A stretch of 64,000 nt of DNA, from the NCBI GenBank assembly GCA_003290465.1, contig CP030759.1:1240001-1304000 (forward strand), in the 5' to 3' direction. Positions 1 to 9,829 of the stretch are shown in pieces. The stretch is from Candidatus Sumerlaea chitinivorans. Its GTDB lineage: Bacteria; Sumerlaeota; Sumerlaeia; Sumerlaeales; Sumerlaeaceae. The notes under the pieces are model-generated. The model was not told the origin of the DNA, searched no databases, and worked only from the letters and a program-made list of their open reading frames with translations. Both the position numbers and the translations under genes were made by a program. Each line of letters begins with the position of its first letter. Position 1 is the stretch's first letter.

Positions 1-383
1 TCGAGAAACATGCAGCGACTCATGGCCGTATGTGTGAAGTTCTCATCCAAGTGAACGTGTCAGGTGAGGAAACAAAGTTCGGGATTGAACCCGTGCAGGT
101 CAGAAGTCTCGTAGAACATATCTTGCAGGAATGCCCTCATCTGGTGGTGCGGGGATTTATGACGATGGCGCCCTTTGAAGCCATTGCGGAGGCAACGCGG
201 CCTCATTTTCGCAAACTTCGCGAGTTGCGGGATTCCCTGCTCCAACAATTTTGCGGATGCGAGCGTTTCTTAGCTCACGAGCTATCCATGGGAATGACCA
301 ACGATTATGAGGTCGCAATCGAAGAAGGAGCCACGATGGTGCGTATTGGCAGCGCCATCTTTGGTGTGCGGGCTGCCCATTGA
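1..383 (+). CDS. yggS: YggS/PROSC-type PLP-homeostasis protein (3' part)
   Basis: This is the C-terminal part of a pyridoxal-phosphate-binding protein of the YggS/PROSC (PLPBP) family; the reading frame is open from base 3, so the gene starts before the window. Seen directly: the strand LIQVNVSGEETKFG, the segment GFMTMAP, and the C-terminal signature LSMGMTNDYEVAIEEGATMV followed by RIGSAIFG, which in the family forms the phosphate-binding part of the alanine-racemase-like barrel. Members are cytosolic, have no known catalytic activity and buffer PLP and amino-acid/keto-acid pools. The gene ends 61 bases before a peptide-ABC ATPase gene on the same strand. An in-frame ATG at 30 is internal, because the family needs roughly 100 further N-terminal residues including the PLP lysine. 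Confidence 0.93.
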   Translation, partial: EKHAATHGRMCEVLIQVNVSGEETKFGIEPVQVRSLVEHILQECPHLVVRGFMTMAPFEAIAEATRPHFRKLRELRDSLLQQFCGCERFLAHELSMGMTNDYEVAIEEGATMVRIGSAIFGVRAAH

Positions 384-444
384 GAAGGCTATGGAGAACT
401 CGGATGCCGCAAAAGTGATAACCTCTTGAAATAGAAAGGATGGG

Positions 445-1527
445 GTGTTGCACAACGCAGCCAGCCACAAAGGGCCTGACACTGTTGGCAAAGGTAATGT
501 GTCTTCAGTGTCATTAGCGAACGACGACACATGTTGCTCTGCTGTTCTTGAGGTGAATGAGCTATGTGTCGAATTCGCCACGGCAGAGGGACAGTACCGC
601 GCAGTGGACGGAGTGACATTTGAACTCCGGAGAGGTGCCACCGTTGGCCTCGTCGGCGAGTCGGGCTCGGGTAAAACTGTAACCGCTTTGAGTATCATGC
701 AGCTTCTCCCGAAACCGACGGGTCGCGTTCTCTCCGGCTCGATCCGTTTTCTCGGACAAGAACTTGTGGGGCAGCCTGAGCATGAGCTCCGTGCACTCCG
801 TGGGAACCGCATTTCGATGATCTTTCAGGAACCCACCACTTGCTTGAATCCTCTGATAACCGTAGGCGACCAAGTCGCTGAAGTGCTTCGTGTGCATAAA
901 GGGTTGAGCCGACGTGATGCGCTGGAAGAGACCTTGAAACTCTTTGAACTCGTCAAAATTGCGGCGCCACGCGAGCGACTGCATGCGTATCCGCATCAGT
1001 TGAGCGGTGGGATGCGTCAGCGGGTGATGATTGCAATGGCAATTGCGTGCAATCCTGACCTGCTGATCGCAGATGAGCCGACCACAGCCTTGGATGTCAC
1101 GGTTCAGGCGCAAATTCTGGCCCTTCTGGAGGAACTTCGCGTTCAATCCTCGGCTGCGATTCTTCTTATTACGCATGATCTCGGCATTGTGGCCGAAATG
1201 TGTGACGAAGTCTTGGTTATGTACGCTGGGCAGATTGTCGAGCAGGCCGACGTCTACACTCTTTTCTCGCGTCCCCTCCATCCATACACTTTGGGCCTGC
1301 TTCGTTCGCTCCCCAAAATGGAGCACGGAAAAAGTCGGCTAACTCTCTACAGCATTCCGGGAACAGTGCCAGACCCTCGCCATTTCCCGAGCGGGTGCCG
1401 ATTTCATCCTCGTTGTGAATTTGCAGAGGCTCGGTGTAAGAGCGAAATCCCTGCTTTCACGCACGCCGACAAAAACCACCTCGTGCGATGTCACCTGTGG
1501 GATAAAATTGAATCACGTGAGCTCTGA
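445..1527 (+). CDS. Oligopeptide/dipeptide ABC transporter ATP-binding protein (OppD/DppD type)
   Basis: A 360-residue ATPase that would power peptide (or nickel) uptake at the inner face of the cytoplasmic membrane. Motifs in order: Walker A GESGSGKT (71-78), Q-loop at Q128, signature LSGGM (186-190), Walker B LLIADE (206-211), H-loop H244. The C-terminal extension (about 260-350) is the Opp/Dpp type, with four cysteines at 318, 324, 331 and 349; such clusters in this family can carry an iron-sulfur centre. The start is GTG at 445, preceded by AAAGGA at 435-440; the first 35 residues are not conserved, so a later start is possible. No permease, binding protein or second ATPase lies beside it, which is unusual because OppD and OppF normally work as a heterodimer. 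The next gene is a murein amidase, so a role in muropeptide uptake is conceivable, but that is inference. Confidence 0.92.
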   Translation: MLHNAASHKGPDTVGKGNVSSVSLANDDTCCSAVLEVNELCVEFATAEGQYRAVDGVTFELRRGATVGLVGESGSGKTVTALSIMQLLPKPTGRVLSGSIRFLGQELVGQPEHELRALRGNRISMIFQEPTTCLNPLITVGDQVAEVLRVHKGLSRRDALEETLKLFELVKIAAPRERLHAYPHQLSGGMRQRVMIAMAIACNPDLLIADEPTTALDVTVQAQILALLEELRVQSSAAILLITHDLGIVAEMCDEVLVMYAGQIVEQADVYTLFSRPLHPYTLGLLRSLPKMEHGKSRLTLYSIPGTVPDPRHFPSGCRFHPRCEFAEARCKSEIPAFTHADKNHLVRCHLWDKIESREL

Positions 1528-1621
1528 GGCGTTATTCAGCGCTTGACTGCATCAGACGCTACTAATAGAGGTGAGCATTGTCATTGAGTACAGTATATGA
1601 AACTCAGGAGCAATCCGAGCC

Positions 1622-2806
1622 ATGCAGACGTTGAGATTTGCTCTCGTGGCAGCCGTGCTGACGGCCATGGTCATGAGCCCCTCGCTTGAAGAGCCGCGCG
1701 TTGCCACTGTGGAAACCCCTCGTGAGGCCCCCATGGCAGTGCTCCGTGTCCAACCCATGGTTCCGACAATTGCCGCCCCGAGTCGGGCACCCATTTCGGC
1801 TTATGCATCAGCCCACAAACCTTTGGAAGGAATTCGCATTTGCATCGATCCCGGCCATGGCGGACAAGAAAAATGGGACAAGATCCTCTACACCGGCGGA
1901 ACACGCGGCGTGGTTACGGGCCAAACCGAAAGCGATGTGAATTTGCGCGTTGCGCTCTTGCTGCGGCAATACCTGGAAGCTGCCGGGGCCGACGTCATTA
2001 TGACTCGAACTTCGGATGAGCGTTGTACGAACTGCGGCGATAAACGAGACGAACTGGATTTCCGCCCCAATTTGGCGAACTCGACAAACTCCGATATTTT
2101 CGTGAGCATTCACCACAACGAGGCAAATGACCCCTCAGTAAATTATACGATGACGTTCTTCCCCGCCGGCATGCCCAGTGCAGCCTCGTTGGCTGATAAC
2201 GTGGCTTCTGCGGTGTCACGTTACCTGGGTACTCCATGCGCCGGGGCAAGACCGGGAACCTATCGGATTTTACAGAAGGCAAAGATGCCGGCGGTCTTAG
2301 TTGAGGCATCGTTTATGAGTAATCCGAGTGAGGACCTTCGGCTTCAGTCGCTTGCCTACAACAAGCTGGAGGCCAAGGCGATCGCCACGGGTATCCTCAA
2401 CTATGTTCGAGCCACAAAAGGGCGTCCTGTCGATTTCTCCACAATCTTTGCGCCAATTGACGAACAAGCTCCTGCGGCGCAAGCAATTGCGGATGCGACC
2501 ATCGTGCGAAAGACAATTCGCGAGAAAAAGTCCCTCTTCGGACGCAAATATGAAGAGGTAGCGCTCGACGCCACGGGGCGTGTCATCAGCCGACGAGACA
2601 TTGGTGGTGGCAGCCTGAGTAAAAAACGTCCAGCCGCCCAAAAGGTTGTCGCTTCGGCAACTGGAAAGCGTCAAATTTCAAGCAGCGTCACAAAGGCCTC
2701 GAAATCTGCATCGGTAGCGCACTCCAAGGCGCCTGCCAAGAAAGCCTCCAGCGGGAAAGCAAGTTCTGCAAAACCGACGAAGACCAAAAAAATGGTTGTC
2801 AAATAG
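1622..2806 (+). CDS. N-acetylmuramoyl-L-alanine amidase (Amidase_3) with basic tail
   Basis: A 394-residue exported zinc amidase that cleaves the bond between N-acetylmuramic acid and L-alanine in peptidoglycan. The N-terminus (about 1-20) is a hydrophobic signal or anchor segment, followed by a Pro/Ala-rich linker to about residue 65. The Amidase_3 domain (about 70-265) keeps the family residues: H79 in DPGHGG, E103, H164 in SIHHNE, and E229 in [11 protein letters not shown]. After residue about 300 there is a Ser/Ala/Lys-rich tail of about 90 residues ending in several Lys pairs; such tails often bind DNA, wall polymers or membrane lipids, but here that is only inference. The ATG at 1622 has an AGGAG at 1606-1610. 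The gene ends 49 bases before the ilvD start. Confidence 0.93.
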   Translation: MQTLRFALVAAVLTAMVMSPSLEEPRVATVETPREAPMAVLRVQPMVPTIAAPSRAPISAYASAHKPLEGIRICIDPGHGGQEKWDKILYTGGTRGVVTGQTESDVNLRVALLLRQYLEAAGADVIMTRTSDERCTNCGDKRDELDFRPNLANSTNSDIFVSIHHNEANDPSVNYTMTFFPAGMPSAASLADNVASAVSRYLGTPCAGARPGTYRILQKAKMPAVLVEASFMSNPSEDLRLQSLAYNKLEAKAIATGILNYVRATKGRPVDFSTIFAPIDEQAPAAQAIADATIVRKTIREKKSLFGRKYEEVALDATGRVISRRDIGGGSLSKKRPAAQKVVASATGKRQISSSVTKASKSASVAHSKAPAKKASSGKASSAKPTKTKKMVVK

Positions 2807-2855
2807 CTGCCGCTCAGGGGTTGTACACTCGAAATTATTGCATCGAGGTGCAAAC

Positions 2856-4727
2856 ATGCGTAGTGACACCATTAAGCGGGGCTTAGAGCGTGCTCCCCAC
2901 CGTGCACTCCTGAAAGCAACCGGCGTCCGCGATGAAGACATGCATAAGCCGTTCATCGCGATTGCGAACTCTTACGTGGACATTATACCTGGTCATGTCC
3001 ACCTTAAAGAGGTCGGCGAATACGTTAAGGCCTGTGTGCGCCAGGCTGGTGGCGTGCCTTTTGTCTTCAACACCATTGGCGTGGATGACGGCATTGCTAT
3101 GGGACACACAGGCATGAAGTATTCGTTGCCGTCGCGCGAACTCATCGCAGATTCCGTGGAAACCATGATCCGCGCCCACTGCTTCGATGCAATGATTTGC
3201 ATCCCAAACTGTGATAAGATTGTCCCCGGCATGCTCATGGGCGCGATGCGGTGCAATATCCCCACCATTTTTGTCAGCGGTGGGCCGATGGAAGCCGGTC
3301 GCACAGCAAGCGGCCAAACCGTGGACTTAATCAGTGTCTTCGAAGGGGTGGGCGCACGCCAAGCGAACCAAATCTCGGACGAAGAGTTGAAACAACGCGA
3401 AGACGCGGGCTGCCCAACCTGTGGCTCGTGCAGCGGAATGTTCACGGCGAATTCTATGAATTGCCTGTGCGAAGCATTAGGTATGGCGTTGCCAGGTAAC
3501 GGGACAGTTTTGGCCACAAATCGCGAGCGCCTAAAGCTGTACCGGTGGGCAGCTTTCCAGATCATGGAGCTGCTCCGGAGAGATATTAAACCACGCGATA
3601 TCGCTACGCTTGAGGCCTTCGACAATGCGATGATCTTGGACATGGCGATGGGAGGCTCAACAAATACGCTCCTGCACCTACTCGCGATCGCCCGCGAGGC
3701 GGGCATTGAGTACACGATGGATCGCGTAAACGAACTCTCTCGCAAAACACCCAACCTGTGCAAGGTGTCCCCCTCGTCGAAGTACCACGTCGAAGATGTG
3801 GCACGGGCGGGTGGCATTCACACAATTCTGTGGGAAATCTTGCAGGGCAAGCCTGGGTTACTTACTGAAAGCTGCCTGACGGTGACCGGCGAAACACTTG
3901 GGGACAACATCAGGAAGTACTCAGTACGGTCCCCAGAATGTTGTGAAATCGGTCGGATTCAGACAGAGCGGGGAAGCATCCCGACCGGGCGCTTGCGTGA
4001 TGAGGTGGTTGCAATTCTTCAAGAGGAAACTCAACGCGTGCGGAGCGGCCATGAGGAGCCTGAGCCCGAGACGGCGGTGCGGGCTGCGGATTCCATGCCT
4101 TTTGATGCGTTCGATGTAATTCGTACCGTTCAGAATGCATACTCCCCCGAAGGCGGATTGTCGATTCTGTATGGCAACCTTGCCGAACGGGGTGCTGTCG
4201 TGAAAACAGCTGGCGTCGACCCCAAAATGCTTGTCCATAGCGGCCCCGCGGTTGTGTTCGAGTCGCAAGAGGATGCGTGTAAGGGAATTTTAAGCGGTAA
4301 GGTGAAGCCCGGAGATGTGGTGGTGATTCGAAACGAAGGGCCGAAGGGTGGCCCTGGCATGCAGGAAATGCTTGCTCCAACGTCCTACATCAAGGGCATG
4401 GGCCTTGGCGACAAGTGCGCGCTTGTTACCGACGGGCGTTTCAGTGGGGGCACTGCCGGCGCATGCATTGGGCACGTCTCGCCCGAAGCTGCGGCTGGTG
4501 GTGTGATTGGTCTTCTTAAGGACGGCGATATTATTGATATTGATATACCGAACCACAAGCTCAACGTGCGGCTCAGCCCTGAGGAAATTGCTCGGAGGCG
4601 CGAAGAACTGGAGAAAGCTGGTGGATGGAAATCTCGCTTGCCCGAAGAACTCCGCCGCGGTTGGCTGGGCCGCTATATGGCAATGGCCACAAGCGCGGAC
4701 ACAGGTGCGGTGCTGCGCTGGGAGTAA
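2856..4727 (+). CDS. ilvD: Dihydroxy-acid dehydratase
   Basis: Dehydrates 2,3-dihydroxyisovalerate and 2,3-dihydroxy-3-methylvalerate to the 2-keto acids, the third common step of valine and isoleucine synthesis, in the cytosol. Recognised from the iron-sulfur ligand regions [11 protein letters not shown] (C119) and [14 protein letters not shown] (C192 in the GSCSGM motif), and from the C-terminal [19 protein letters not shown]. Length (623 residues) matches the family. A longer reading frame begins at 2796, inside the preceding amidase gene, but the ATG at 2856 has a GAGGTG at 2845-2850 and starts the conserved MRSDTIKRG sequence. No other ilv or leu genes are nearby. Confidence 0.97.
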   Translation: MRSDTIKRGLERAPHRALLKATGVRDEDMHKPFIAIANSYVDIIPGHVHLKEVGEYVKACVRQAGGVPFVFNTIGVDDGIAMGHTGMKYSLPSRELIADSVETMIRAHCFDAMICIPNCDKIVPGMLMGAMRCNIPTIFVSGGPMEAGRTASGQTVDLISVFEGVGARQANQISDEELKQREDAGCPTCGSCSGMFTANSMNCLCEALGMALPGNGTVLATNRERLKLYRWAAFQIMELLRRDIKPRDIATLEAFDNAMILDMAMGGSTNTLLHLLAIAREAGIEYTMDRVNELSRKTPNLCKVSPSSKYHVEDVARAGGIHTILWEILQGKPGLLTESCLTVTGETLGDNIRKYSVRSPECCEIGRIQTERGSIPTGRLRDEVVAILQEETQRVRSGHEEPEPETAVRAADSMPFDAFDVIRTVQNAYSPEGGLSILYGNLAERGAVVKTAGVDPKMLVHSGPAVVFESQEDACKGILSGKVKPGDVVVIRNEGPKGGPGMQEMLAPTSYIKGMGLGDKCALVTDGRFSGGTAGACIGHVSPEAAAGGVIGLLKDGDIIDIDIPNHKLNVRLSPEEIARRREELEKAGGWKSRLPEELRRGWLGRYMAMATSADTGAVLRWE

Positions 4728-4824
4728 ATGAGTGTTTTGACCTTACTCTCGCCGGCGAATGGCAATCGGCCTTGGTGCTTTGGCGCTGCCTCAGAATAGG
4801 GAGAAGGTAGGCTCTTTAAAGAGC

Positions 4825-6003
4825 ATGAAACCCAAGCAGGTTCTTATCGCTCACCAGAACTCAATTCCCCATTACCGAGTTCGCTTTTATGAACTACTTG
4901 AGGAACGTCGGCCGCGGGACTGGGAATTTCGTGTTGTATTCGATACGTGCCCGAAGCGTTACCAGCGATTCTTTAAAGTTCCCATCACGCCGTCTCAGTT
5001 TAAATTCCCCATTCTCGATGTACGGTCGTTTTTCCTGCATCCGCAACGAGATGACGTTGTTTGGCAGACTTTTTTTCTTGCGGCACGGCAAGCCGACCTT
5101 CTGATCACTGACACATATCTTAAGAACCTGACTTATCCGGCGACCTTAATGTGGAAAGGTTTTGGCCAAAAACGCATTTTCTGGGGTATCAGTCGTCATC
5201 GGAGCATTCCTAAAGAAGAGCAGTCTCCGCCCAAGCGCCTCTTGGAATGGATAAAACAGCGAATGATAAGGTGTGCTGACCTTTTTTTTGCTTACACGCC
5301 GGGTGAAAAGGAGTGGCTCATTGCTCACGGTTGGCCAGAAGATCGCGTCATTAGTCTGAACAACACAATAGATACTCTCGCTCTACGTCGCGACTATCTT
5401 GCTCTAAAAGATAAGCGTGGGGCCGTTCGGTCAGAGTTGGGGGTCAGTGACCGGCATGTGCTGATCTACGTGGGAAGACTCATCCAAGGCAAGCGGGTTG
5501 AATTTCTTTTGGATTCGTTTCGTCGATGGCAAGCGGTAGATCCCATGGCAACTCTCTTTGTTTCGGGTGGGGGTGATTTCGGGAACAAACTCGAATCCCT
5601 GGCGAAGGAAGCGTTTCCAGAAGGAACCGTTCATTATTTTGGAGCACTGCCGGACGCGGAACTGTCGAGAATCTTATTGGCCTCCGATGTCTACGTCATT
5701 CCGGGCAGAGTAGGCTTGGCCCCGCTAACCGCAATGTGTTTTGACTTGCCAGTGGTTGCCTTCGACCTGCCAATCCATAGCCCTGAGATTGAGTATTTGA
5801 CCCCTGAGAATTCAGTAATCCTGCCGGCGTCGACCACGCCCGAAGAGTTTGCTGAGCAACTGCCTAAGATTTTTGAACAGTTTAGCGACCCTGCACGGCG
5901 GGCCAAGATCTACCCGTCCATCGCTCACCTAACAATGGAAGCTATGGTGGACCGCTTTATCGAGGGGATCGAGCGGGTCTTCGCTCTCGACCGGAAAGCC
6001 TAA
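4825..6003 (+). CDS. GT4-like glycosyltransferase
   Basis: A 392-residue glycosyltransferase of the GT-B fold, probably acting on the inner face of the cytoplasmic membrane in cell-surface polysaccharide synthesis. The N-terminal half starts with VLIAHQNSIPHYRVRFYELL, typical of family 4-like enzymes. The C-terminal half carries the nucleotide-sugar domain, with HVLIYVGRLIQGKRVEFLL, then VHYFGALPDAELSRILLASD and PGRVGLAPLTAMCFDLPVVA; the usual E-x7-E is weakly kept there. The donor and acceptor cannot be told from sequence. I prefer the ATG at 4825 (MKPKQVLIAHQ) over an in-frame ATG at 4759, because homologous sequence begins there; neither has a strong ribosome site. It converges on tdk with a 9-base gap. 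Confidence 0.85.
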   Translation: MKPKQVLIAHQNSIPHYRVRFYELLEERRPRDWEFRVVFDTCPKRYQRFFKVPITPSQFKFPILDVRSFFLHPQRDDVVWQTFFLAARQADLLITDTYLKNLTYPATLMWKGFGQKRIFWGISRHRSIPKEEQSPPKRLLEWIKQRMIRCADLFFAYTPGEKEWLIAHGWPEDRVISLNNTIDTLALRRDYLALKDKRGAVRSELGVSDRHVLIYVGRLIQGKRVEFLLDSFRRWQAVDPMATLFVSGGGDFGNKLESLAKEAFPEGTVHYFGALPDAELSRILLASDVYVIPGRVGLAPLTAMCFDLPVVAFDLPIHSPEIEYLTPENSVILPASTTPEEFAEQLPKIFEQFSDPARRAKIYPSIAHLTMEAMVDRFIEGIERVFALDRKA

Positions 6004-6012
6004 CGCTGCTGC

Positions 6013-6639
6013 CTACGTGTCATTCGGCCCAGCCTCAACTCCCGCGGAGGTATCGGGGAAAAGCTCTTCTTGTACGGCGTCTGGAATTGTGTGGCAATAA
6101 CGACATCGCGCCTCGTATGCATCACCTGCGCCAATCAGGACAAGGTCTTTGTTTTGTACTTTTCGTTGGGTGCGGTGGGCAGGAGCACCACACACCACGC
6201 AAATAGCGAGCATTTTTTGAACGTACTCCGCAACCGCCATGAGTTCAGGCACAGGATGCCACGGACGGCCGCGGTAATCTTGATCGAGCCCAGCACAAAT
6301 CACTCGGATCCCTCGGTTTGCCAACTCCTCGCACACGGCAACTATTTCGGAACCGAGAAATTGAACCTCGTCAATTCCAACAACTTCAGTATCCGGCTCA
6401 AGATAACGGTAGATATCTGCTGCTGCCCCAATCGTAACGCACGGAATCTGCTGTTGTGAGTGGGAGGAAATGCAACTTTCGCTATAGCGGGTGTCGATCT
6501 GAGGCTTGAAAGCAATAACCTTTTGGCGGGCAATCTGAGCGCGGCGCAGACGCCGGATAAGCTCTTCGCTCTTACCGCTAAACATACTTCCACAAATGAC
6601 TTCGATCCAACCACGGTTTGGATATTTCAGAACATGCAT
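6013..6639 (-). CDS. tdk: Thymidine kinase, type II
   Basis: Phosphorylates thymidine to dTMP in the pyrimidine salvage pathway. The 208-residue length and the motifs are those of type II (TK1-like) enzymes: P-loop GSMFSGKSEELIRR near residue 17, the Mg/Walker-B segment GIDEVQFL, the lasso-region segment QNKDLVLIGAGDAYEARC, and a structural zinc site made by CVVC and CRYC pairs. A conserved GLDQDYRGRPW follows the Walker B strand. It lies 120 bases downstream of wecB on the same strand and may share its transcript. Its 3' end meets the glycosyltransferase gene. Confidence 0.96.
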   Translation of the reverse strand: MHVLKYPNRGWIEVICGSMFSGKSEELIRRLRRAQIARQKVIAFKPQIDTRYSESCISSHSQQQIPCVTIGAAADIYRYLEPDTEVVGIDEVQFLGSEIVAVCEELANRGIRVICAGLDQDYRGRPWHPVPELMAVAEYVQKMLAICVVCGAPAHRTQRKVQNKDLVLIGAGDAYEARCRYCHTIPDAVQEELFPDTSAGVEAGPNDT

Positions 6640-6759
6640 GACCCCATTGCCCTCGAGGATTGCGCCTTCGTCAAGCTTGGACGTAGGACGTTTTCTTGCT
6701 CAGCTCTCTTGCAGTCACACCATATTGAAAAACGCCCAAAAACGTCGGTTGCGTCGCGA

Positions 6760-7869
6760 TTATCGTTCCAGCAGTACTTCCAAAATCCGCCTTGCAGCGT
6801 GGCCATCGCCAAAGGGGTTTTGGTGAATCGAAGTCGGTGGGTGAACGACTTTTGTCCGCGCGAGGCATTCTTGTGCGGCTTGAATAAGTCTCTCCGCATT
6901 TGTGCCAACAATGTGCGCCCTCCCCGTTTCCAAAACCTCCGGTCTTTCCGTCACTTCACGCGTGATGAGAAGCTCTTTCCCAAGCGCGGTAGCTTCTTCT
7001 TGTACCCCACCCGAATCCGTAATTACGAGGGTTGCGTGCTTGAGCAAAGTCAGGAAGGAAGGGTAATCGGGCGGCTCGATCACTTGGACATTCGCGCACG
7101 GGTCAAGCAACTCACGGACAACATCACGCACGTTCGGATTCGGATGTACGGGGAACACCCATTCGACTTCCGGATGTTGTTCTGCAAGCTTCCGCAAGGC
7201 CATTAGGACAGCCCTCAGTGGAGCACCAAAATTTTCACGCCGATGAAGTGTGATGAGCACAAATCGGCGAGCTATGATGCTGCGAATCTGTTCCGAAATC
7301 GGCAGTTCTTGACGCAGCACCCATTGAACGGCGTCCACAACCGTGTTGCCGGTCACATAGATACGGTCCGGCGATATCCCTTCCTGTAGCAGATTCACTC
7401 GGGCTTGTTGAGTTGGGGCAAAGTGGTACTGGGCAATATGGCTAATTAGGCGCCTATTGATTTCTTCAGGAAACGGCGCGTAGGGATCGGCGGTGCGTAG
7501 ACCTGCTTCCACGTGAGCCACGGGAATGCGTTCATAGAACGCACACATTGCTCCCACAAATGCACTGGTAGTGTCACCCTGCACAATCACCCAATCCGGT
7601 CGCTCCTCGGCAAGGATGGGCGGCAGTGTCTCGAACAATCGGGCAGTGAGTTGCGGCAAGGTTTGGTTGGGTATCATCACGCCAAGCCAATGGTGCGGCT
7701 GCAGTCCAAAGACGTCGCACGCTTGCTTCAGCAACTCGTTATGCTGCCCTGTTGCACAAATCCTCACCTCAGCCCTTGGTTCGATCGCTTGGGCTTGGAT
7801 GGCAATGGGAGCGAGTTTTATCGCCTCCGGACGCGTACCAAAAATCAGAAGCAGTCTTTTCTGTCTCAT
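6760..7869 (-). CDS. wecB: UDP-N-acetylglucosamine 2-epimerase (non-hydrolysing)
   Basis: Interconverts UDP-GlcNAc and UDP-ManNAc, supplying ManNAc for surface polysaccharides. The 369-residue protein starts with LLLIFGTRPEAIKLAPIA, and carries QGDTTSAFVGAMCAFY, the HVEAGLRT motif, FPVHPNPNVRD and the C-terminal nucleotide-binding TDSGGVQEEA. These match the WecB/MnaA family over its whole length rather than the hydrolysing sialate-pathway enzymes. The start has AAGAAGG about 6 bases upstream on the minus strand. It is divergent from atpG and followed by tdk; a glycosyltransferase sits beyond tdk, so the sugar could be used there (inference). No wecC-type dehydrogenase is next to it. Confidence 0.95.
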   Translation of the reverse strand: MRQKRLLLIFGTRPEAIKLAPIAIQAQAIEPRAEVRICATGQHNELLKQACDVFGLQPHHWLGVMIPNQTLPQLTARLFETLPPILAEERPDWVIVQGDTTSAFVGAMCAFYERIPVAHVEAGLRTADPYAPFPEEINRRLISHIAQYHFAPTQQARVNLLQEGISPDRIYVTGNTVVDAVQWVLRQELPISEQIRSIIARRFVLITLHRRENFGAPLRAVLMALRKLAEQHPEVEWVFPVHPNPNVRDVVRELLDPCANVQVIEPPDYPSFLTLLKHATLVITDSGGVQEEATALGKELLITREVTERPEVLETGRAHIVGTNAERLIQAAQECLARTKVVHPPTSIHQNPFGDGHAARRILEVLLER

Positions 7870-8039
7870 GGTTGGCCTTCTTAGTTGGGAATTCTAACAA
7901 GTCCTTGCCAAATCAAATTTTGCCTTGATAGTAATTAGGACCACAACGGTCGCGGTTCGCGGAAAATCCGTTGGCATGTTTTCGTTGATTGACGTTCATC
8001 AGTTTATCACCACGAACTACGTTTCAGAAAGGTTCGGAA

Positions 8040-8906
8040 ATGGCCGAGAATCTAAAGGCGCTGCGGCGACGCCTGCGGACAATTCGAAACACCAAGCAGA
8101 TTACGCGCGCGATGGAAATGGTTAGCGCGGCAAAGTTGCGCCGTGCACAAAATGCGCTTTTTGCAGGAAGGCCTTACGCGTCCAAGCTTACGGACGTGTT
8201 AGCTCGCCTCAGTGCAAGCGGCACCGTCGCACACCCCCTTCTTGCTCAGCGGGAGCTGCGGCAAAGGTGGCTTGTTGTTGTGACTGCCGACCGCGGGCTT
8301 GCCGGAGCGTTCAACGCGCAAATCATAAAACAAGCCGAACAATTCCTGCGGGAAAATCCTGAAAACGTAGCTCTCGTGTGCATTGGAAAAAAGGGGTTCG
8401 ACTACTTTCGGACGAAGAAATGGCAGATTGCGTGGGCGGTGACCGACCTCAATGCCAGAATCTCCTCGCAACGAGCAAACGAAATCGCTGATCGCCTTAT
8501 GGAGAGTTTCCTAAACGAGGAGACCGACGAGGTTCTGTTGCTCTACAACAAATTTATCTCCACACTGGTGTATCGGCCTGCTCTGGAGCCCATTTTGCCA
8601 CTGCGGGCTATCACAGGGCAGGAGACGGAAACCCGAAGTTCGGTACGAGAATACCTGCTGGAGCCCTCACCCGATGCTGTCCTTCAGGCCTTGCTGCCGC
8701 GCTTCGTTCGAAGTAAAATCTTTATCATGTTAGCAGAAACCTTCACTGCTGAGCACAGCGCCAGAATGGTGGCAATGAGTGGGGCAACACGCAATTGCGA
8801 AGAGCTTACGGACAAACTCACGCTCAGGTTGAACAAAGTACGCCAAGCGGCAATCACGAAGGAGATTATTGAAATCGTGAGTGGGGCCGAGGCACTGAAG
8901 GCCTGA
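8040..8906 (+). CDS. atpG: F1Fo ATP synthase gamma subunit
   Basis: The rotor shaft of the F1 sector, which couples proton flow through Fo to ATP synthesis in the alpha3-beta3 head. The 288-residue protein has the characteristic N-terminal helix NLKALRRRLRTIRNTKQITR followed by AMEMVSAAKLRRAQ, the internal VTADRGLAGAFNAQI, and the C-terminal helix with ARMVAMSGATRNCEEL and LNKVRQAAITKEI. I chose the ATG at 8040 (MAENLKAL), which has GAAAGG 7-8 bases upstream, over an upstream in-frame start at 7989. It is unusual in standing alone: upstream is the divergent wecB and downstream is birA, so atpA, atpD and atpC are not adjacent. Confidence 0.96.
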   Translation: MAENLKALRRRLRTIRNTKQITRAMEMVSAAKLRRAQNALFAGRPYASKLTDVLARLSASGTVAHPLLAQRELRQRWLVVVTADRGLAGAFNAQIIKQAEQFLRENPENVALVCIGKKGFDYFRTKKWQIAWAVTDLNARISSQRANEIADRLMESFLNEETDEVLLLYNKFISTLVYRPALEPILPLRAITGQETETRSSVREYLLEPSPDAVLQALLPRFVRSKIFIMLAETFTAEHSARMVAMSGATRNCEELTDKLTLRLNKVRQAAITKEIIEIVSGAEALKA

Positions 8907-8927
8907 TTTGGACTCGCGATTCTCACG

Positions 8928-9797
8928 ATGAAAGAGGCTGAAGCCAGCAAACGCAAACATAGTGGCGCAGGAGAGGATTTCGCTGCCGCGATCGCCGATC
9001 TTCCGCTCATCAGCCGTGTTTACTTTTTTCCAGAAATTGATTCGACTTCGACGTGGGCGCACCAACTTCTTCTCAAGTCTGGGTACTCAGCCGCTCTCCA
9101 CGGCTCGATTGTTCTCGCAGACTACCAGACTGCCGGTCGAGGACGATACCAGCGTGCATGGGTAAGTCCTCCGCAACGGTCTTTACTATTCACCCTGATT
9201 CTAAGTGCCAACGCTTTCCCGTTCAAAGCACAACGCTCTCTTGCGACGAGGAGCCAGCATGTCGCCCAATGGCTGAGCCTTGCCGCTCCATTGTCCGTTT
9301 GCGAGGGACTGCAGGAGGCAGCGCAAATACCGGCGCGCGTGAAGTATCCAAACGATGTGTACGTGCACGACAGTAAGATTGCGGGTATCTTGCTCGAGAA
9401 TTCTGGCAGCGAACATGAATGGTTTCTTGTAGGAATTGGCGTGAACGTAAATCAGACTCGCGACGAGCTGCCGTCCCCAGCCGAATGCCAAGCAACGTCA
9501 CTTTTTTGTGAGACCCAGCGGCAGTTTGAGCGGCCCCGCGTACTTCGGGCCATTCTCGAAAAGCTGAGTCGGTGGTGGGAATTAGGAGATATTGCCCCCC
9601 TCACCCGACGGATGAATGAGTTGTGCTACACCATTGGGCGACTGGTGAAGATTGTCCTCCCAGAGACCGAAATTATGGGAGTCGCTTTAGGAATTGCTCC
9701 CGGCGGGGCACTTCTGGTACGGGATTCAGCGGGACGCACCCGCGAAGTGTATGCGGGTGATATCCGGGAACTGCGCTTTATAGAGCCAAAGCCATAG
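8928..9797 (+). CDS. birA: Biotin--[acetyl-CoA-carboxylase] ligase, short form
   Basis: Activates biotin as biotinyl-AMP and attaches it to the carboxyl-carrier protein of biotin-dependent carboxylases. The 289-residue protein is the monofunctional type: there is no N-terminal DNA-binding winged helix, and the catalytic domain starts at about residue 20. Key segments are FFPEIDSTSTWA, QTAGRGRYQRAWVSPP (the biotinyl-AMP loop; the usual second Gly of GRGRxGR is Gln here), KYPNDVYV and KIAGILLEN, GIGVNVNQ, and a C-terminal SH3-like domain ending in GDIREL. It sits 21 bases after atpG and 32 bases before coaX on the same strand, an arrangement with coaX that is common in bacteria. Confidence 0.93.
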   Translation: MKEAEASKRKHSGAGEDFAAAIADLPLISRVYFFPEIDSTSTWAHQLLLKSGYSAALHGSIVLADYQTAGRGRYQRAWVSPPQRSLLFTLILSANAFPFKAQRSLATRSQHVAQWLSLAAPLSVCEGLQEAAQIPARVKYPNDVYVHDSKIAGILLENSGSEHEWFLVGIGVNVNQTRDELPSPAECQATSLFCETQRQFERPRVLRAILEKLSRWWELGDIAPLTRRMNELCYTIGRLVKIVLPETEIMGVALGIAPGGALLVRDSAGRTREVYAGDIRELRFIEPKP

Positions 9798-9829
9798 CGA
9801 AAGGCAACGGAGGTTAAAGGTAACCACGA

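Noticed and set aside
2796-2855. Longer N-terminus for IlvD beginning inside the amidase gene
   Set aside because: The extra 20 residues are not conserved and the ATG at 2856 has a good ribosome site.
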